This document shows positions 19,370 through 30,409 of a stretch of 64,000 nt of DNA, in pieces. Each line of letters starts with the position of its first letter. The first letter of the stretch is position 1. The notes beneath the pieces are model-generated. The model worked only from the letters and a program-made list of their open reading frames with translations. It ran no database searches and was not told the origin of the DNA. The translations under genes and the position numbers were made by a program. The DNA is from Tremella fuciformis (taxonomy: Eukaryota > Basidiomycota > Tremellomycetes > Tremellales > Tremellaceae), in NCBI GenBank assembly GCA_032768795.1, contig CP136493.1, positions 1-64,000 of the forward strand. The letters are read 5' to 3'.

Positions 19370-20666
19370 ACGAGTCAGAGATTCGGAATCAGCTTGTCAA
19401 ACTGTGTATAGTAATGGGCATTAGACTTGCAAAATAAATTTATTCAGCTGCCGAAAAAGTTACAAGGGTCCCCCCTTGGGCGGGTGTAATGGCTTACGGA
19501 TGGGATTAGCTCCGCCAGTTCTCCACCGATTGGAAAACGAGTTAGAGATTCAGAATCAACTCGTCAAATAGAGTATAGTACCGACCATTAGACTGGCAGA
19601 ATAATTTTATCCAGCGCCGGAAAAAAGCTACAAGGGTCCCCCCTTGGGCAGGTGTAATGGGTTACGGAGGGGATTAGCTCCGCCAGTTTAGCTCCGATTG
19701 GGAAACAAGCAAGAGATTCAGAATCTGCTCGTCAAGCTACGTATAGTAATGGGCATTAGACCTGCCAAATAAATTTATTCAGCTGCGGGAAAAGCTACAA
19801 GGGTCCCCCCTTGGGCGGATGTAGCGGCTTACGGATGGGATTAGCTCCGCCAGTTCTCCACCGATTGGAAAACGAGTTAGAGATTCAGAATCAGCTCGTC
19901 AAATAGAGTATAGTACCGACCATTAGACTGGCAGAATAATTTTATCCAGCGCCGGAAAAAGCTACAAGGGTCCCCCCTTGGGCAGATGTAATGGCTTACG
20001 GATGGGGATTGCTCCACCAGTTTTGCTCTGATCAAGGAACGGGTTAGAGATTCAGACTCAGCTCGTCCAACTATGTATAGTAATGGGCATTAGACTTACC
20101 AAATAAATTTATTCAATTGCGGAAAAAGCTACAAGGGTCCCCCCTTGGGCAGTGGTGCTGGGTTACGGGTGGGGGCAGCTCGGCCAGTTTTGCTCCGATT
20201 GGAAAACGAGTGAGAGATTTGGAATCACCTCGTCAAACTGAGTATAGTACCAACCATTAGAGTTGCAGAATAAATTTATCCAGCACCGGAAAAAGCTGCA
20301 AGGGTCCCCCCTTGGGCAGACGTACTGGACTTTCGGAGGGATTAACTCCGCCAGGTGTGCTCTGATCTGGGAATGGGTTAGAGATTCTTAATCAGGTCGT
20401 CAAATAGTGTATAGTACCGGCCATTAGAGTTGCAGAATAAATTTATCCAGCACCGGAAAAAGCTGCAAGGGTCCCCCCTTGGGCAGACGTACTGGACTTT
20501 CGGAGGGATTAACTCCGCCAGTTTCGCTCTGATCCGGGAATGGGTTAGAGATTCAGAATCAGCTCGTCAAATAGAGTATAGTAGCAACCTTCACATAACC
20601 AAAATAATTTCAGTCACAACCAGCAAACTACAAGGGTCCCCCCTTGGGCCATATGAGCTCCAAGGG
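19370..20666. repeat. Subtelomeric 167-bp tandem repeat, array B
   Basis: The TCCCCCCTTGG core recurs at 19,469, 19,637, 19,804, 19,971, 20,138, 20,305, 20,472, 20,637 and 20,667, that is steps of 168, 167 (five times), 165 and 30 bp. Units alternate between subtypes (CTGCCGAAAAAG and GCGCCGGAAAAA). The last two steps are the same as in array A, so the two arrays share an inner edge. Confidence 0.92.
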
Positions 20667-20970
20667 TCCCCCCTTGGACCGTTTTACGTGAAGTCAGGGA
20701 TGCATGTGAGAGTCAACCCACATATATTTGAGACCATATTAGGGTACTTACTTCGACAATCAACTCAATATTCCGATTACTGACCATGTCACAGCCAACC
20801 AAAGTCAAATACCCAGCCACCTTCGGATGCCCGTAAATCCGTCAGTTTTTACCCGATTGGGAAGGTCATTACATTTACAAAAAGCTTTTTTGTCGAACTT
20901 TTTGAATCCAAAAGAAAAATTCTGAAAATCTCGATGCGCGAGAAAGTCCCCCCCCCCCGGGACCTGCCTG
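20667..20970. repeat. Subtelomeric terminal block, copy B
   Basis: Matches 1266-1567 through the poly-C run and CCTGCCTG. The similarity stops where telomere repeats begin. Confidence 0.85.
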
Positions 20971-20992
20971 TAACCCCCTAACCCCTAACCCC
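20971..20992. repeat. Interstitial telomere repeats at a former chromosome end
   Basis: Three consecutive telomere units with C-run lengths 5, 4 and 4, in the same orientation as the terminal telomere. On the left is the subtelomeric module, on the right a retrotransposon gag gene cut in mid-frame. Confidence 0.9.
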
Positions 20993-21181
20993 GAGGGCCG
21001 CCTGAAGCTGCACGATCTGCGCGAGCAACTGCTGCACAGACGGCTGATCACCCAATGGTTGGGCCATGTTGGTCGCGGCGGCTCTCAGTCGAGTGTCCAC
21101 CGGTAGTCGTAGGTTTGTGGGTAGAGCAATGTGCTGATGCTCAGGATCTGTCGACGTGGTTCGTCGAGTCGATGGTGCCAT
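20993..21181 (-). pseudogene. Start of a gag gene of the family-1 LTR element, cut by telomere repeats
   Basis: ATG at 21,181 opens a frame (MAPSTRRTTSTDPEHQHIAL) that runs 63 codons through a Gln/Leu-rich helix (SVQQLLAQIVQLQAALG) and is cut by the telomere repeats. It lies 38 bp inside a family-1 LTR in minus orientation, where gag is expected in an LTR retrotransposon. The family identity as gag is inferred from position; the sequence is too short for a domain. Confidence 0.6.
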
Positions 21182-21219
21182 GAACTAGTCGTGTGAGAGG
21201 TAGTTGCACCGTGGTATAC

Positions 21220-21623
21220 TGTCACGGGGCCTGGCCGGTCGTCGACTGATAGGCCCTCTCACACGTGCTGTCTGTCGATCTGTCTCTGTCCTCCACGAGA
21301 AGGTGTGTCCTACAGCCTCTCGTGCGTCGACAACACGGCTGCGCCGTTACTTTCTATCCATGGGACTCAATACCACGGTGCTAAGGACGGTCTACGGGTG
21401 AGGACTTGTATATATATCACCCGTGCCCTCCTCTGCACCGCCTTGGGCTTTCTCCTTGAAACACCATCGACGAGGCTCGAGCTCTAAAGTCGTCGAGGCT
21501 ACTCGAGCGTCGTCGAGGCTACTCGAGGATCGACGATAGGCTCACGTGTTTGACAGGCGTGCTGGGCTGGAACGAGGCTCGTAGGCGTGCTTTGGTGATC
21601 ATGGAGGCGTGGCCGACGTGACA
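21220..21623 (-). mobile_element. LTR, family 1 (copy c), 5' LTR of a truncated element
   Basis: 404 bp, ends TGTCACGGGG/GACGTGACA, reverse orientation relative to copies a and e. The flanks TATAC and CCTTG differ, so there is no target duplication. That fits a 5' LTR whose partner was lost together with the rest of the element when the chromosome broke at 20,992. A TATATATA box is present near 21,410. Confidence 0.85.
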
Positions 21624-22770
21624 CCTTGATCCCGGCCCGGACCTGCTTCTCGATCCTCGGACGGTCGATCGAGGCCCTAGTCCTTGGTGGTAATCAGAGA
21701 ACTTGGCGGGGCATGGATGTGTAAAGGGTGGCGGACAATCGGAACTCCGCTTGATCATCACCATCGGACCTTCCGAGTTAGGTGGAGACCTCATCGTGGC
21801 TGCCCCAACGGCATATGAGAGATCAGAGATCGAAGTGCTCTTCTCTTCCATTAAACAAAGCAAACAAGACATTTCAAGCGCAAGGCAATGCAACTTGCAT
21901 GTCCAAGATGAGGGCAAAGATGAAGGAAGTGGTCGTGTCAACGGCATCAGTGGTGACGGGACGGCGGCTTGGCTTGGGTGGGCCACGGGTCTCTCTTTAG
22001 AGGTATTTGTACATTGGTGATTTGCGCTTGACCAAAGAGCAATGCAAGTTGTACTCGAGTCTGCTGGCAAGGCGTGTCAGAAGCTTGTCACTGTGTGCGA
22101 GTGGATCTGACGCCAATAAGCTACTGGGGTGTATCAGACTGAAGCCGGGCGTGTGGTCGTAAATCGTTCCTACACACCCGGTCAACGTCCCTCCCTTCCG
22201 AACCGTTTTGCAGGATCTAGACAGCTATCCTGCAATTCAGCTGAGATCCGGTTGTTTGTGCCTCTCACCCAGACCCCGGCGGAGTCGGAGTTCCTGTTGT
22301 CCCAGTCAGTAAAGATTGACGTGGTCACAAGCACGCAGATTCTTGTGTCCGTCGTCTCTGGCGTCAGGTGAGTCAGGAAGCAGATTTATGTTCGTCAGAG
22401 GGAGCTTGAGGAGTGGAAAGGTGGTATCGGGAGATGGGCGGAAGTAGATTGATGCGTTTGATGTGCATGCTGATTGACGTTTTGGTTCTGGATCGCGGAA
22501 AAACCCAATGCTGATTCTTCCAAGTTCCGAAAACTTTTCAAGGTGATTCTCCCTACTTGTGCCCTAGTGCCTCTTTGCCCTTACCCTTGTCTCCCAGTTG
22601 CCATCCCGATCCCTCTCACCCCTTTTCTCTCAGCACAGGGCATGGTATACGGACTGCTGATGCTGGTATACAGATTGACGCTCAGGAAGGGCACAAAATC
22701 CCGACAAAGGCTATTTGCCCATATTTCACCTCCTTCATCAAGCCGACAATGAACCCCAAGCCCAATCGCA
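21624..22770. other. About 1.1 kb with only weak gene evidence
   Basis: Plus-strand frames near 21,703-22,020 and 22,129-22,371 have some protein character, and the second ends at a good donor (GTGAGTCAG at about 22,367). A multi-exon plus-strand gene continuing to 23,253 is possible, but I could not join the exons. Confidence 0.25.
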
Positions 22771-23253
22771 GTGGAAAGAGAAACGATGTTATCAATTGTC
22801 GCTCTCAACCCCAAAATCGGATCCCGTCGTCTTGCTCGTCTGCGTCAGCCCATTCTGTCACGTTCATTTGGACTTGGCACCCTGTCCAACTGGTGCAATG
22901 TCCTCTCAAGCCTCGGATGGTCTGAGGAAACGATCGACAGTCTCTTGGGTACCATCACGAGCGTTCTACTTCTGGGGGACAATATATCTCTCGCGCCGGC
23001 CGACTTGCGGTGGCATCCGGGACCCCCAACTCTGCTGACTGAGATTCTCCCGAAGGGTCAGTTTGATGTTGGCAAAGTGCGCCGAAGGAGCTCAAAGCTA
23101 GGCCAAGCAGCGAGTCTTCACTTGGCCTTCTTCGATGTAAATCGACAACAAACGCCACGCTATGCTATGCAAATGGCCTCTCAGTTCGGTATCAACAAGC
23201 TAAGGATCTCTCATCCGACTCTGTCGACCCCATCGCCAACGCTTGGCCAATGA
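22771..23253 (+). CDS. Unrecognised open frame, about 160 codons
   Basis: The frame has convincing protein composition in its first two thirds (LNPKIGSRRLARLRQPILSR, then WCNVLSSLGWSEETIDSLLG, then DLRWHPGPPTLLTEIL). It may be an internal exon of a larger plus-strand gene, since upstream frames end at a donor. No domain is recognised. Confidence 0.35.
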   Translation: MERETMLSIVALNPKIGSRRLARLRQPILSRSFGLGTLSNWCNVLSSLGWSEETIDSLLGTITSVLLLGDNISLAPADLRWHPGPPTLLTEILPKGQFDVGKVRRRSSKLGQAASLHLAFFDVNRQQTPRYAMQMASQFGINKLRISHPTLSTPSPTLGQ

Positions 23254-23727
23254 AAGGACATTGCTGGGGTTGGATTTCTGGATATTGTGAGTGTTTCCTT
23301 GGCACTGGCCTCCCTTGTTCTTGGGTGACGAGTCCTTCGTGGGTGGTAGAGTCACAAGCTCAACTCACAGTCCGGCTTCGCAGCGGAGGAAATAGTGAGT
23401 GAGAGTGAGTCATCTTTCTCAGAGGCACAGTCTCGAGTCCAAATTCACTGACCCGTAGACCACGTTCGAGCAGTATTGTATAAACTGGACCGGCACACAG
23501 CAGTAAGTTGTCTTGAGGTCTTGTTATGGATGTTGGTCAGACGGTACTTCAGCTGACAATACTTGCGCTCCACAAACGCTTTCATAAAGTCAGTTGTGGG
23601 TTCATTGCCGTCCTCCTCGTCTTCCTCCCATCCTTCAGACGGTGGCGTTTTGCCGAGCTCGTCTTACTTCTCTCTCTCGCCCGCTTGCGACTGACCAGCA
23701 GAATCACATCGACACGTTTCACGCCAA

Positions 23728-24189
23728 ATGCGTTTCGACCAAGTCCTAGTCGCCAGTGGTCGCCATGATCTGATCAACGATCTCGTCGGCAAGAACGACA
23801 TCAACCAGATGTTAAACGACTGCAAGCTCAGTTACCCTCCAGATCATTTCAAGCGTTTGCTTCGAGGAAATCCATCCCCAACCCAGCCGGTGGCAGTCCA
23901 CGTCCGCCAACCCCTGGTGAATCTAACCGTGAGGGAAGGTAATCGCAACCAACTCTGCACCCGACATTATGCGGGCGAGGCCTTGAGGTACAGTATCAGT
24001 ACGAGGATTGGCCGGTCAAGAACCTGCTCAAACCTGACCCGCGAATTATCGAATGCTTTCCGCGAGAGAAGCTGCTGGGCTTCCGGGAAAACCGTCTCGG
24101 CCGTAGCCGTGATGCGTGGGCAGCGATCTTCCAGTATGATGCGCACCAAACGTTTCGGACGTCCGGCTCGAGGGACGTAGGCTTCTAGG
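23728..24189 (+). pseudogene. Unrecognised, probably frame-broken gene
   Basis: The first half reads well in one frame (RFDQVLVASGRHDLINDLVG and NDCKLSYPPDHFKRLL). The second half reads better in another (VQYQYEDWPVKNLLKPDPRI, then ECFPREKLLGFRENRLGRSR) to a TAG at 24,187-24,189. The switch lies near 23,900-23,980. Either an intron or a frameshift separates them. No family recognised. Confidence 0.35.
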
Positions 24190-25000
24190 GCCTAGGTAAA
24201 CAGCTCTTTGGTTGAGCGGCTGATGACAATGACGGCAGCGGTGTAGGTTTTGTTGGTCGCAGTGAAGCCAGCAAGAACTATATTGGTTGGTCGAGGAAGT
24301 ATCATGGATTGATAGATAAGACTGTCGGGAAACAATGAAAGAGCTCGGGATGAAGGGGTCTCGTGACAGAAGCCCGCAATTGCCAGGCCGAGTTTGCGAG
24401 GCGGCGGCAAAACTCTTTGTTGGCCTCGAGGCGGTTTATAAGGTACTGTGTGGCTGATAGGCCGCCCATCTTCCGATGATGTTATCGGACACGGGAATTG
24501 GCGATGTCTATCGGGGTCTGCAAGATCTCAGGATGCGTCTCGGCCAGAGCCGACAGGATGTCCTCATTCGAGAGGCGTTTATGGAGTAGTCTCTCGATCA
24601 TGAGGGAGACCCCAGGTCTCCTGGTCGCCCTGCTAATGCCACCGATTGAGGGTGTGTCGATAGACTCATAGTTATGAGCCTCACGGGGGATCTCGACTAC
24701 AAATCATGTTCCGAGGGCATCCTCCGTGCGTCTGAGGGTCGCACGGAAAGGACTGTCTATCCTGTGCGTGCGTATCTCACGGTATCGCAATCTGTCCCCT
24801 CGTTTGGGCTTGCCTGTGCGGTACCGAGAATGACACCACATATAGCGGATGCCCTCGGCCGGATAACTCGCTTTTGTGGTGACGCACACGCCGTGCTCTA
24901 GAGCAACCCAACAGAGCGCAGACACAGCCTCAGCCTTGGTCGGTTGAGGAGGGATGATGATTCGGGCGTGGGCAAGGTGTTGCCGGACGGACCTGTCCAA
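24190..25000 (-). pseudogene. Relic of a MULE/FAR1-type transposase N-terminal region
   Basis: One minus-strand frame, broken by at least two stops, reads like the DNA-binding front of Mutator-like transposases. It has an RYMWCHSRYRTGKPKRG stretch, then RIDSPFRATLRR, then PREAHNYES (HNHE-like), then a helical part (SNEDILSALAETHPEILQTP, DIANSRVR, SATQYLINRLEAN). In the family this order is CPFR-like, HNH-like, DI-N and a Gln-x-Leu-Ile helix. The catalytic core was not found further along. The assignment rests on motif order only. Confidence 0.45.
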
Positions 25001-28000
25001 AGTTGTCCTCCTCGCTCCAGTAGCTGTCCTGAGTTTCAGGAACGATTGAGAAAGTGTTGTGGAGGGTTGAGGATGGGGAAGAGGTAGCTTGCTCGGGTAG
25101 AGAGGTTATGGGGGACTATGATGTTCTGTCTGAAGTCGCGAGGACTAGATCTTTGCCTTTAACATGAGATGTGGGTGCAATCATTGGGCGAGAAGGGGGT
25201 AGGGATAGGGATCTCCTGCACCTGCACCAATTTGCCGTTTGAGTCGTCCGAGAGCGGCATCAGGTCCACGGAGTAGTCTGCAACCGCAGGAATTGGGTTT
25301 ATAGGACTGGGATATGATCCGACACAACCGGGCGGGTGTCTACAGGAAGGTAAGATGATCCGGGCTGACCTGCTGCAAGCGGGAGGGCCTTTCCGGCGCT
25401 AAGAAGGAGTGGGGTAGGGGATGCGCGGTCGGGGAACACGATAGTGTGTGCTTCAGACCCGTTGCACGACTTCTGAGATGCCAAAGATGGTGGCGACGAT
25501 GAGATGTTAGATGCTCACCAAAGCGTTGGTGAACAGCCGGCACGTGGGCACGCTCTTCTTGGGCCACTCTTTCAGACGCGGTGGCGCAACTCGGCCGCGT
25601 CCGTGATGCTATCCGCCACGCACATCAACACGTCAGGCTCTTGGAACAGCGACCGCTTCCGCCTCTGTCGATGCAGGACGCACTCGGACGGCAGGGGTGG
25701 TCAGGCGTTTCATGATGGCCGACCCCACACGTTTGTCCTTGCCGGCCTTGAGCATCCCGCTCGTTGGTGATGTATGGCGTCTGTTTATCGTTTGATGCTA
25801 CGTTTTGGGCGCTTTCCGACCCCGCCCTATCATGCGCCAAGCACGCACTCCACTTGGGAAGCATGCGGGAATGCAGTCATCCCCAAAGCACAGCTACAGG
25901 AACAGCGGCGAGACATGAAAAGAGAGGCCTATACAATTTGAATAAAACTGCCAGGGAAGGGGAGATTCAAAGATCCATATTGACCATGCATGGATGTACG
26001 CGGGTCATGTATGTACATGCCAGATGCCGAGACGTCTCAGCTTGAGGCCATGGAGGGACTCTCTTGCCCTTGCTTCATACAAGCGCCCGACCCTCGACTG
26101 GGATCTATCAGGTCTGCCAGATGTGATTGTGGGACACTCTGAAAGGCTGGGTGTCAGTCAAGTTCCACACAAAGCGCTCCCTGTTTGACCCACAAGTAAT
26201 CAGAATGCTCGGCTGAGTGCGTCAAGGAGCCGTAGCGAATAGCTGCCAGCATCAGCTTGTTGCCACGGTCTCACCAGGACGAGAAGAGTGGAGCACGAGG
26301 TCTGACAATATCTGACTGCTCCCGGTGTGCCCATCCATGGTGAACCTTCTCGGTGGACCTCCGGAAGATTGATCACTCCAATATTGCTTTGCCAATTAGT
26401 GAAGCATATGACAAGCATGACTTTGTATCAGCACGATCAGTCTTTCGCGACGTTCAATGTAGCTCACACATACTCCAGAATTTGCTCGGGCTTCCCCCAT
26501 CATAGGAGCAATTGCAACAACGGAGCGGAACACGGGTGAGCCGAGGTGAATGCAGTGAGGGGTGTCCGGATACAATTACCCAGGTGAATCGCGCACGTAC
26601 TGACAGTGAGCAAGTGCATTCAAGTCAGTTACGATCCAGGAGTTCATTTTAGGGAAGGATTTGACTGACTGGTGTGGCCCTGTACGTGTCCCCACCCGAT
26701 ATCCGTTTCACTTAGGTCTCGCCTCCCAAATGGGCGCAGACTCAAGGCTATGACGGTAGCGGGAATTAGAGCTTGGTGACCTCGGCCCTTTGACTGATGC
26801 CAATAATGGCAAGGAAGCAACAGGTCGTCCTTTGTAGATTCTTGTCGAATATTTCAGTCTCAGGAAGCCTGCAGATGGAGACCTGAGATATATGCCAAGC
26901 ATCCAAATGGTGGTCTCCCGAGAGCCTGACTGCCCATTAGCATCAGGCCTCACAGCGACTGCAAGAGCTCCAATACGGTAAATGTAGACTCACTATCTTG
27001 TCTCTCGGGTCTCAGATTATCTTCGTCTCACAAACAGTATCTTCTTGCGCTCTCACCGCCATCCAACGTGGAACAACTTGGCAGGTCACGTGCCAACGGA
27101 CCTAAGGCAACGGACGACGCACGGCTGAGCTCTCAACCGCTCTTCGTCCTCTGCCGCCAAGCTCTCGCTCGCTCTCTTCGTTCGTCGATTGCGCTCCCAC
27201 CCACCCGATGTTCCCTGTTTTTCTCTGTTCTGCTTCCTCTTCCTTCTCTCCCGTAGGTATACATAGCGAGAAGGTTTTCCTGCCCGGGCTTTGTCCCATG
27301 CGGTTTTCCTGGGAGGTTTTTCACCGACTCTTTGTAGTAGATACACAGTAGTCGGCTCTCCCATAGACAGCCCGCCCAGGCAGGCCCAGGTGCATCTCAC
27401 TTGCCAAAGCCTATGGAAGACAGCGAGAGAGAGAGACAGGGCCTCCTTGACACTTTGACTGTGACATTGTCGCTCGCTCCCTCCGATCCGAGCTTGATCT
27501 CTTGCCACCCTACTCCTCGCGCAGCACAAAGACTAGTGATCTAGCCGATAGGTCGCGCGCCCATCTCCCGGTCCAGCGCTATTCCCGGGGTCCCTGGGCG
27601 CCTTCTCTCTCTCAAACTGTCTCTTGGACTTTGAAGCACCTTGTGTCCCCAGTATACCAGCTTTTCCCTCCATGACTCTTCAGCTCGGACCACTTGTAGA
27701 CATGTCGGGTCAGAGTTACCGTCCGATTGCGGCTGCCATGTACTCAAATACTGGGGTGCCGTGCAGAATGTCGTGGGAATAATCATGGCGAGAGGACCGG
27801 TCGCCGTCGTCGCGGCTCTTGTGGTCGAGGTGGTTAGAAGGCGACAGGAAGATCATCGTGCTGTACTCGGGGAGAAGGGATAGGAAGGAGGAGAGGGGCA
27901 AGCGGGGAGCTCCTAGCCGCGCTGTGAACGACAAGTCGAGCGCCCAAATTGCTCGAAGAATGGAGCTGCGACCGATGCGACCTGAACCTTGTCAGCTGTC

Positions 28001-28089
28001 TCTTTCCTACATTGTCATCTCCTCCATTCTGCGTATCCCTCTTTCTGCTAGACCTGCTTCTTCCTCGCCGACACTCGGGCACCAGCGCG
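25001..28089. other. About 3 kb of gene-poor or decayed sequence
   Basis: Short open frames on both strands, none with recognised motifs. A minus-strand frame at 27,086-27,529 is Arg/Lys-rich and is probably non-coding. The region may contain the lost remainder of the MULE-like element upstream of 25,000. Confidence 0.25.
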
Positions 28090-28799
28090 TGAGGCAGGGA
28101 AAAGGACAAAGCATCACTTACCTGCGCTGCTTCAGTTTCCAGCGCGTCAAACTCCGACTTCTTCCCGTCAAGGGCAACTTGTAAATCGGCCTTTTCCTTT
28201 TCCAAAACTTTCGTCCTCTTTTTGAGTGTCTGCCTTTTCCGCTTGCAGCATTTTGCCATCGGCCTCAAGCTTGCGCTTGGCCGCCTTGACGGTTGTCAGG
28301 TCTCCGGTCAATTGATCTCTTTTCACGATGACATCATCCAACTCTTGTTGCATCTCCTCCCTTCGCTTCTCCCACGCTTGACGGGCTTGCCTCATCTCGT
28401 TATCGAGCTTTCCCGCACGTTTTTAGATTCAGCTAATTCGCAGTCGACCCTCCGCTTCTCAGCAAGTCTCATCTCGCTGCTGACCACCTCCAAGCTTTCC
28501 GCCATCTGCTCCAACACTTGTTGGTGTTCCTTCATCTGGTCATTTTTGACGATGTCGTCAAAGACCCGATCGTCCGCGTCGCTGAGAGAACCGACCAGTT
28601 TTCTGATCACTCGCCAACCCATGACTAGTCGCCCATCTCTCCCCACAAGCTCATTCAAAGAGGCGATGAGGCGTGCGGCGGCTGCAGACACGCCTTTCTC
28701 GTGTTCGGAAGCGGTTGTTGTGGCCTGACTGCTGGAGGTGGTGATCGTCTCTTGTGAGCCATAGGCCGGTCCCAGTGATGAGCTTGGTACGGAAAGCAT
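28090..28799 (-). pseudogene. Coiled-coil protein gene with two frame breaks
   Basis: Minus strand from ATG 28,799. Segment 1 (to about 28,410) has GWRVIRKLVGSLSDADDRVF and HQQVLEQMAESLEVVSSEMR. Segment 2 in another frame (from about 28,405) has MRQARQAWEKRREEMQQELD and LTTVKAAKRKLEADGKML. Segment 3, in a third frame, has TLKKRTKVLEKEKADLQVAL and ends at a GTAAGT donor. All three are heptad-rich and clearly parts of one coiled coil. The first break sits in a run of five A, so one lost base would explain it. Either a pseudogene or assembly indels. Confidence 0.5.
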
Positions 28800-29382
28800 C
28801 TGAGCTAGAGCAGAGAAAGAGGAGATTGCACGAGGACTCCGTACTTGATTGTGGAAGGTGGAAGAAAGACTTGTAACGTTACGCCTTGATAATGTAATGA
28901 CCTGTTGCCGTTAGCCAGAGCCATACTCCTCTGGGTGATATGCTCACAGCCAACAATGCATCCACTCGGCTCTTGCGCTGCCCTCAAGTTGTCCGACGTG
29001 TCTTGCGTGCATGCTACTGTCCGGTCGTTCTACTGCTCCGCCCTCCCCATCTCCACCTCCACCAGAGATCCAACCTGGTATGCGCCGAGTCCTGACGATT
29101 ATCATTTCCGACATTGCGGATCCTTGGTGCGCGACCAAGTATTTGGCGAGAGCGGCCAGAGAGGTGGCGGTCGAGGCGGCTTGGCTCTACGATGGACGAG
29201 ACCTGGGAAAGAGGTGCTGTTGGATGGAAACTGGCATGTTCATTGCGTACAGAGGGGCTCAAGTATGATGAGCGTTGGGTATGTGTGGTCGATGTTGTCG
29301 TTCCAAGTGAGCATTGTGCCTTCGCCTTCGAATTTTGCTGGCTTCCTCTTCTGACATTCAGCGTGCACCCACGGCATGCATA
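28800..29382. other. No supported gene
   Basis: Overlapping short frames only. The coiled-coil gene start at 28,799 is preceded on its strand by a splice-acceptor-like CTCAG, so an upstream exon could lie here. Confidence 0.25.
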
Positions 29383-30409
29383 TCAACAGGCTTGAAACAA
29401 GTAGGCCCAATCTGATGCGCGCTTAGGGTCTTCTGCAAATTGTTCTGGCTCTGATCCATCCAGCCACATACCCCGGCGACAGTAATGGTCCCAGAGTTCC
29501 TCCTCGACAATATCGACGATTCTATCCTTTTCACCGTAGCGCTTCTCAAAGGCGTTGAAGACAGCCTTCTCTCGGGTGCTCTTCGACGCCACGACATCGT
29601 CGATATCGATGGAGTACAGTGTAGTGGATTATCAAAGAGAGGCGCCTTGGACAGGGTGAGTTCGCCCCATTTGACTGGTCGCGAGAGTACGAGACCTTTG
29701 CCGCGCGGGCTTGATCAAGCTCCATGACGGCACATCTTGACGGGCTCGTGTGAGCGCGTGCGGGTGTGGTAGTAGGCTTTTTCGGGGGCCTGGGGAGATT
29801 GGATAGGAAGGTCGGATCGTTCGGTTCATGGAGCACAACATGACCTCTGGCTAATGTTGTCGCCGTAGCCAATGTTGACGAGACTGCGGAGCTGACAAGA
29901 GAATAGACACTCGTCGAAAGAACGCGATGACCATGGTCCCGGCGTCGACATACGGACCAGGGTCGCTCAGGCCAGGGTGGACCGACGCTTCCTCTTGAGG
30001 CTGCTGAAAGGCGACGTCCCAGCGGACTATTAGGGTGTGTGCCAGGTCTCGAGACACGACGACGGATGATGATTCGGCGACTGAAGGTTCTGACTGGCTT
30101 CAGACTGGGGAGGAAGACGACATCCGGCTTGTGGAAGCGGATGGTGTCTGGCGGTCCCTCTAGCAGCTCGATATGGTCATCAGTGCCATCGAACTCGATC
30201 TGACTCCGGCTGCGCTGAGGTCGCGACAGCGAGGGATCAGGCGTCTCCATGGGCTCGTCATCGTTGTCGCCCATCTGACCTAGGGGAATGGTCGCAGAGA
30301 ATGGTCCTGCCACTCCTGCATTCGCAGCAGGAAACATCGTCATGACAGCAACACGAGTGCTTTTCGTGGAAGACTCATCATCGTCAATTCGAGAGAACAG
30401 AAAGGACAA
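29383..30409 (-). CDS. Unrecognised multi-exon gene (exon joins unresolved)
   Basis: Minus-strand exon from ATG 30,409 (MSFLFSRIDDDESSTKSTRV) through an acidic, Pro-rich stretch (DDEPMETPDPSLSRPQRSRS) to about 30,070. A second segment in another frame reads SRDLAHTLIVRWDVAFQQPQ and PGPYVDAGTMVIAFFRR, ending near 29,870. A last segment near 29,600-29,383 reads STREKAVFNAFEKRYGEKDR, then LWDHYCRRGMWLDGSEPEQF, to a TGA. All have good protein character and the same strand, but I could not place all splice sites. No domain recognised. Confidence 0.4.
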
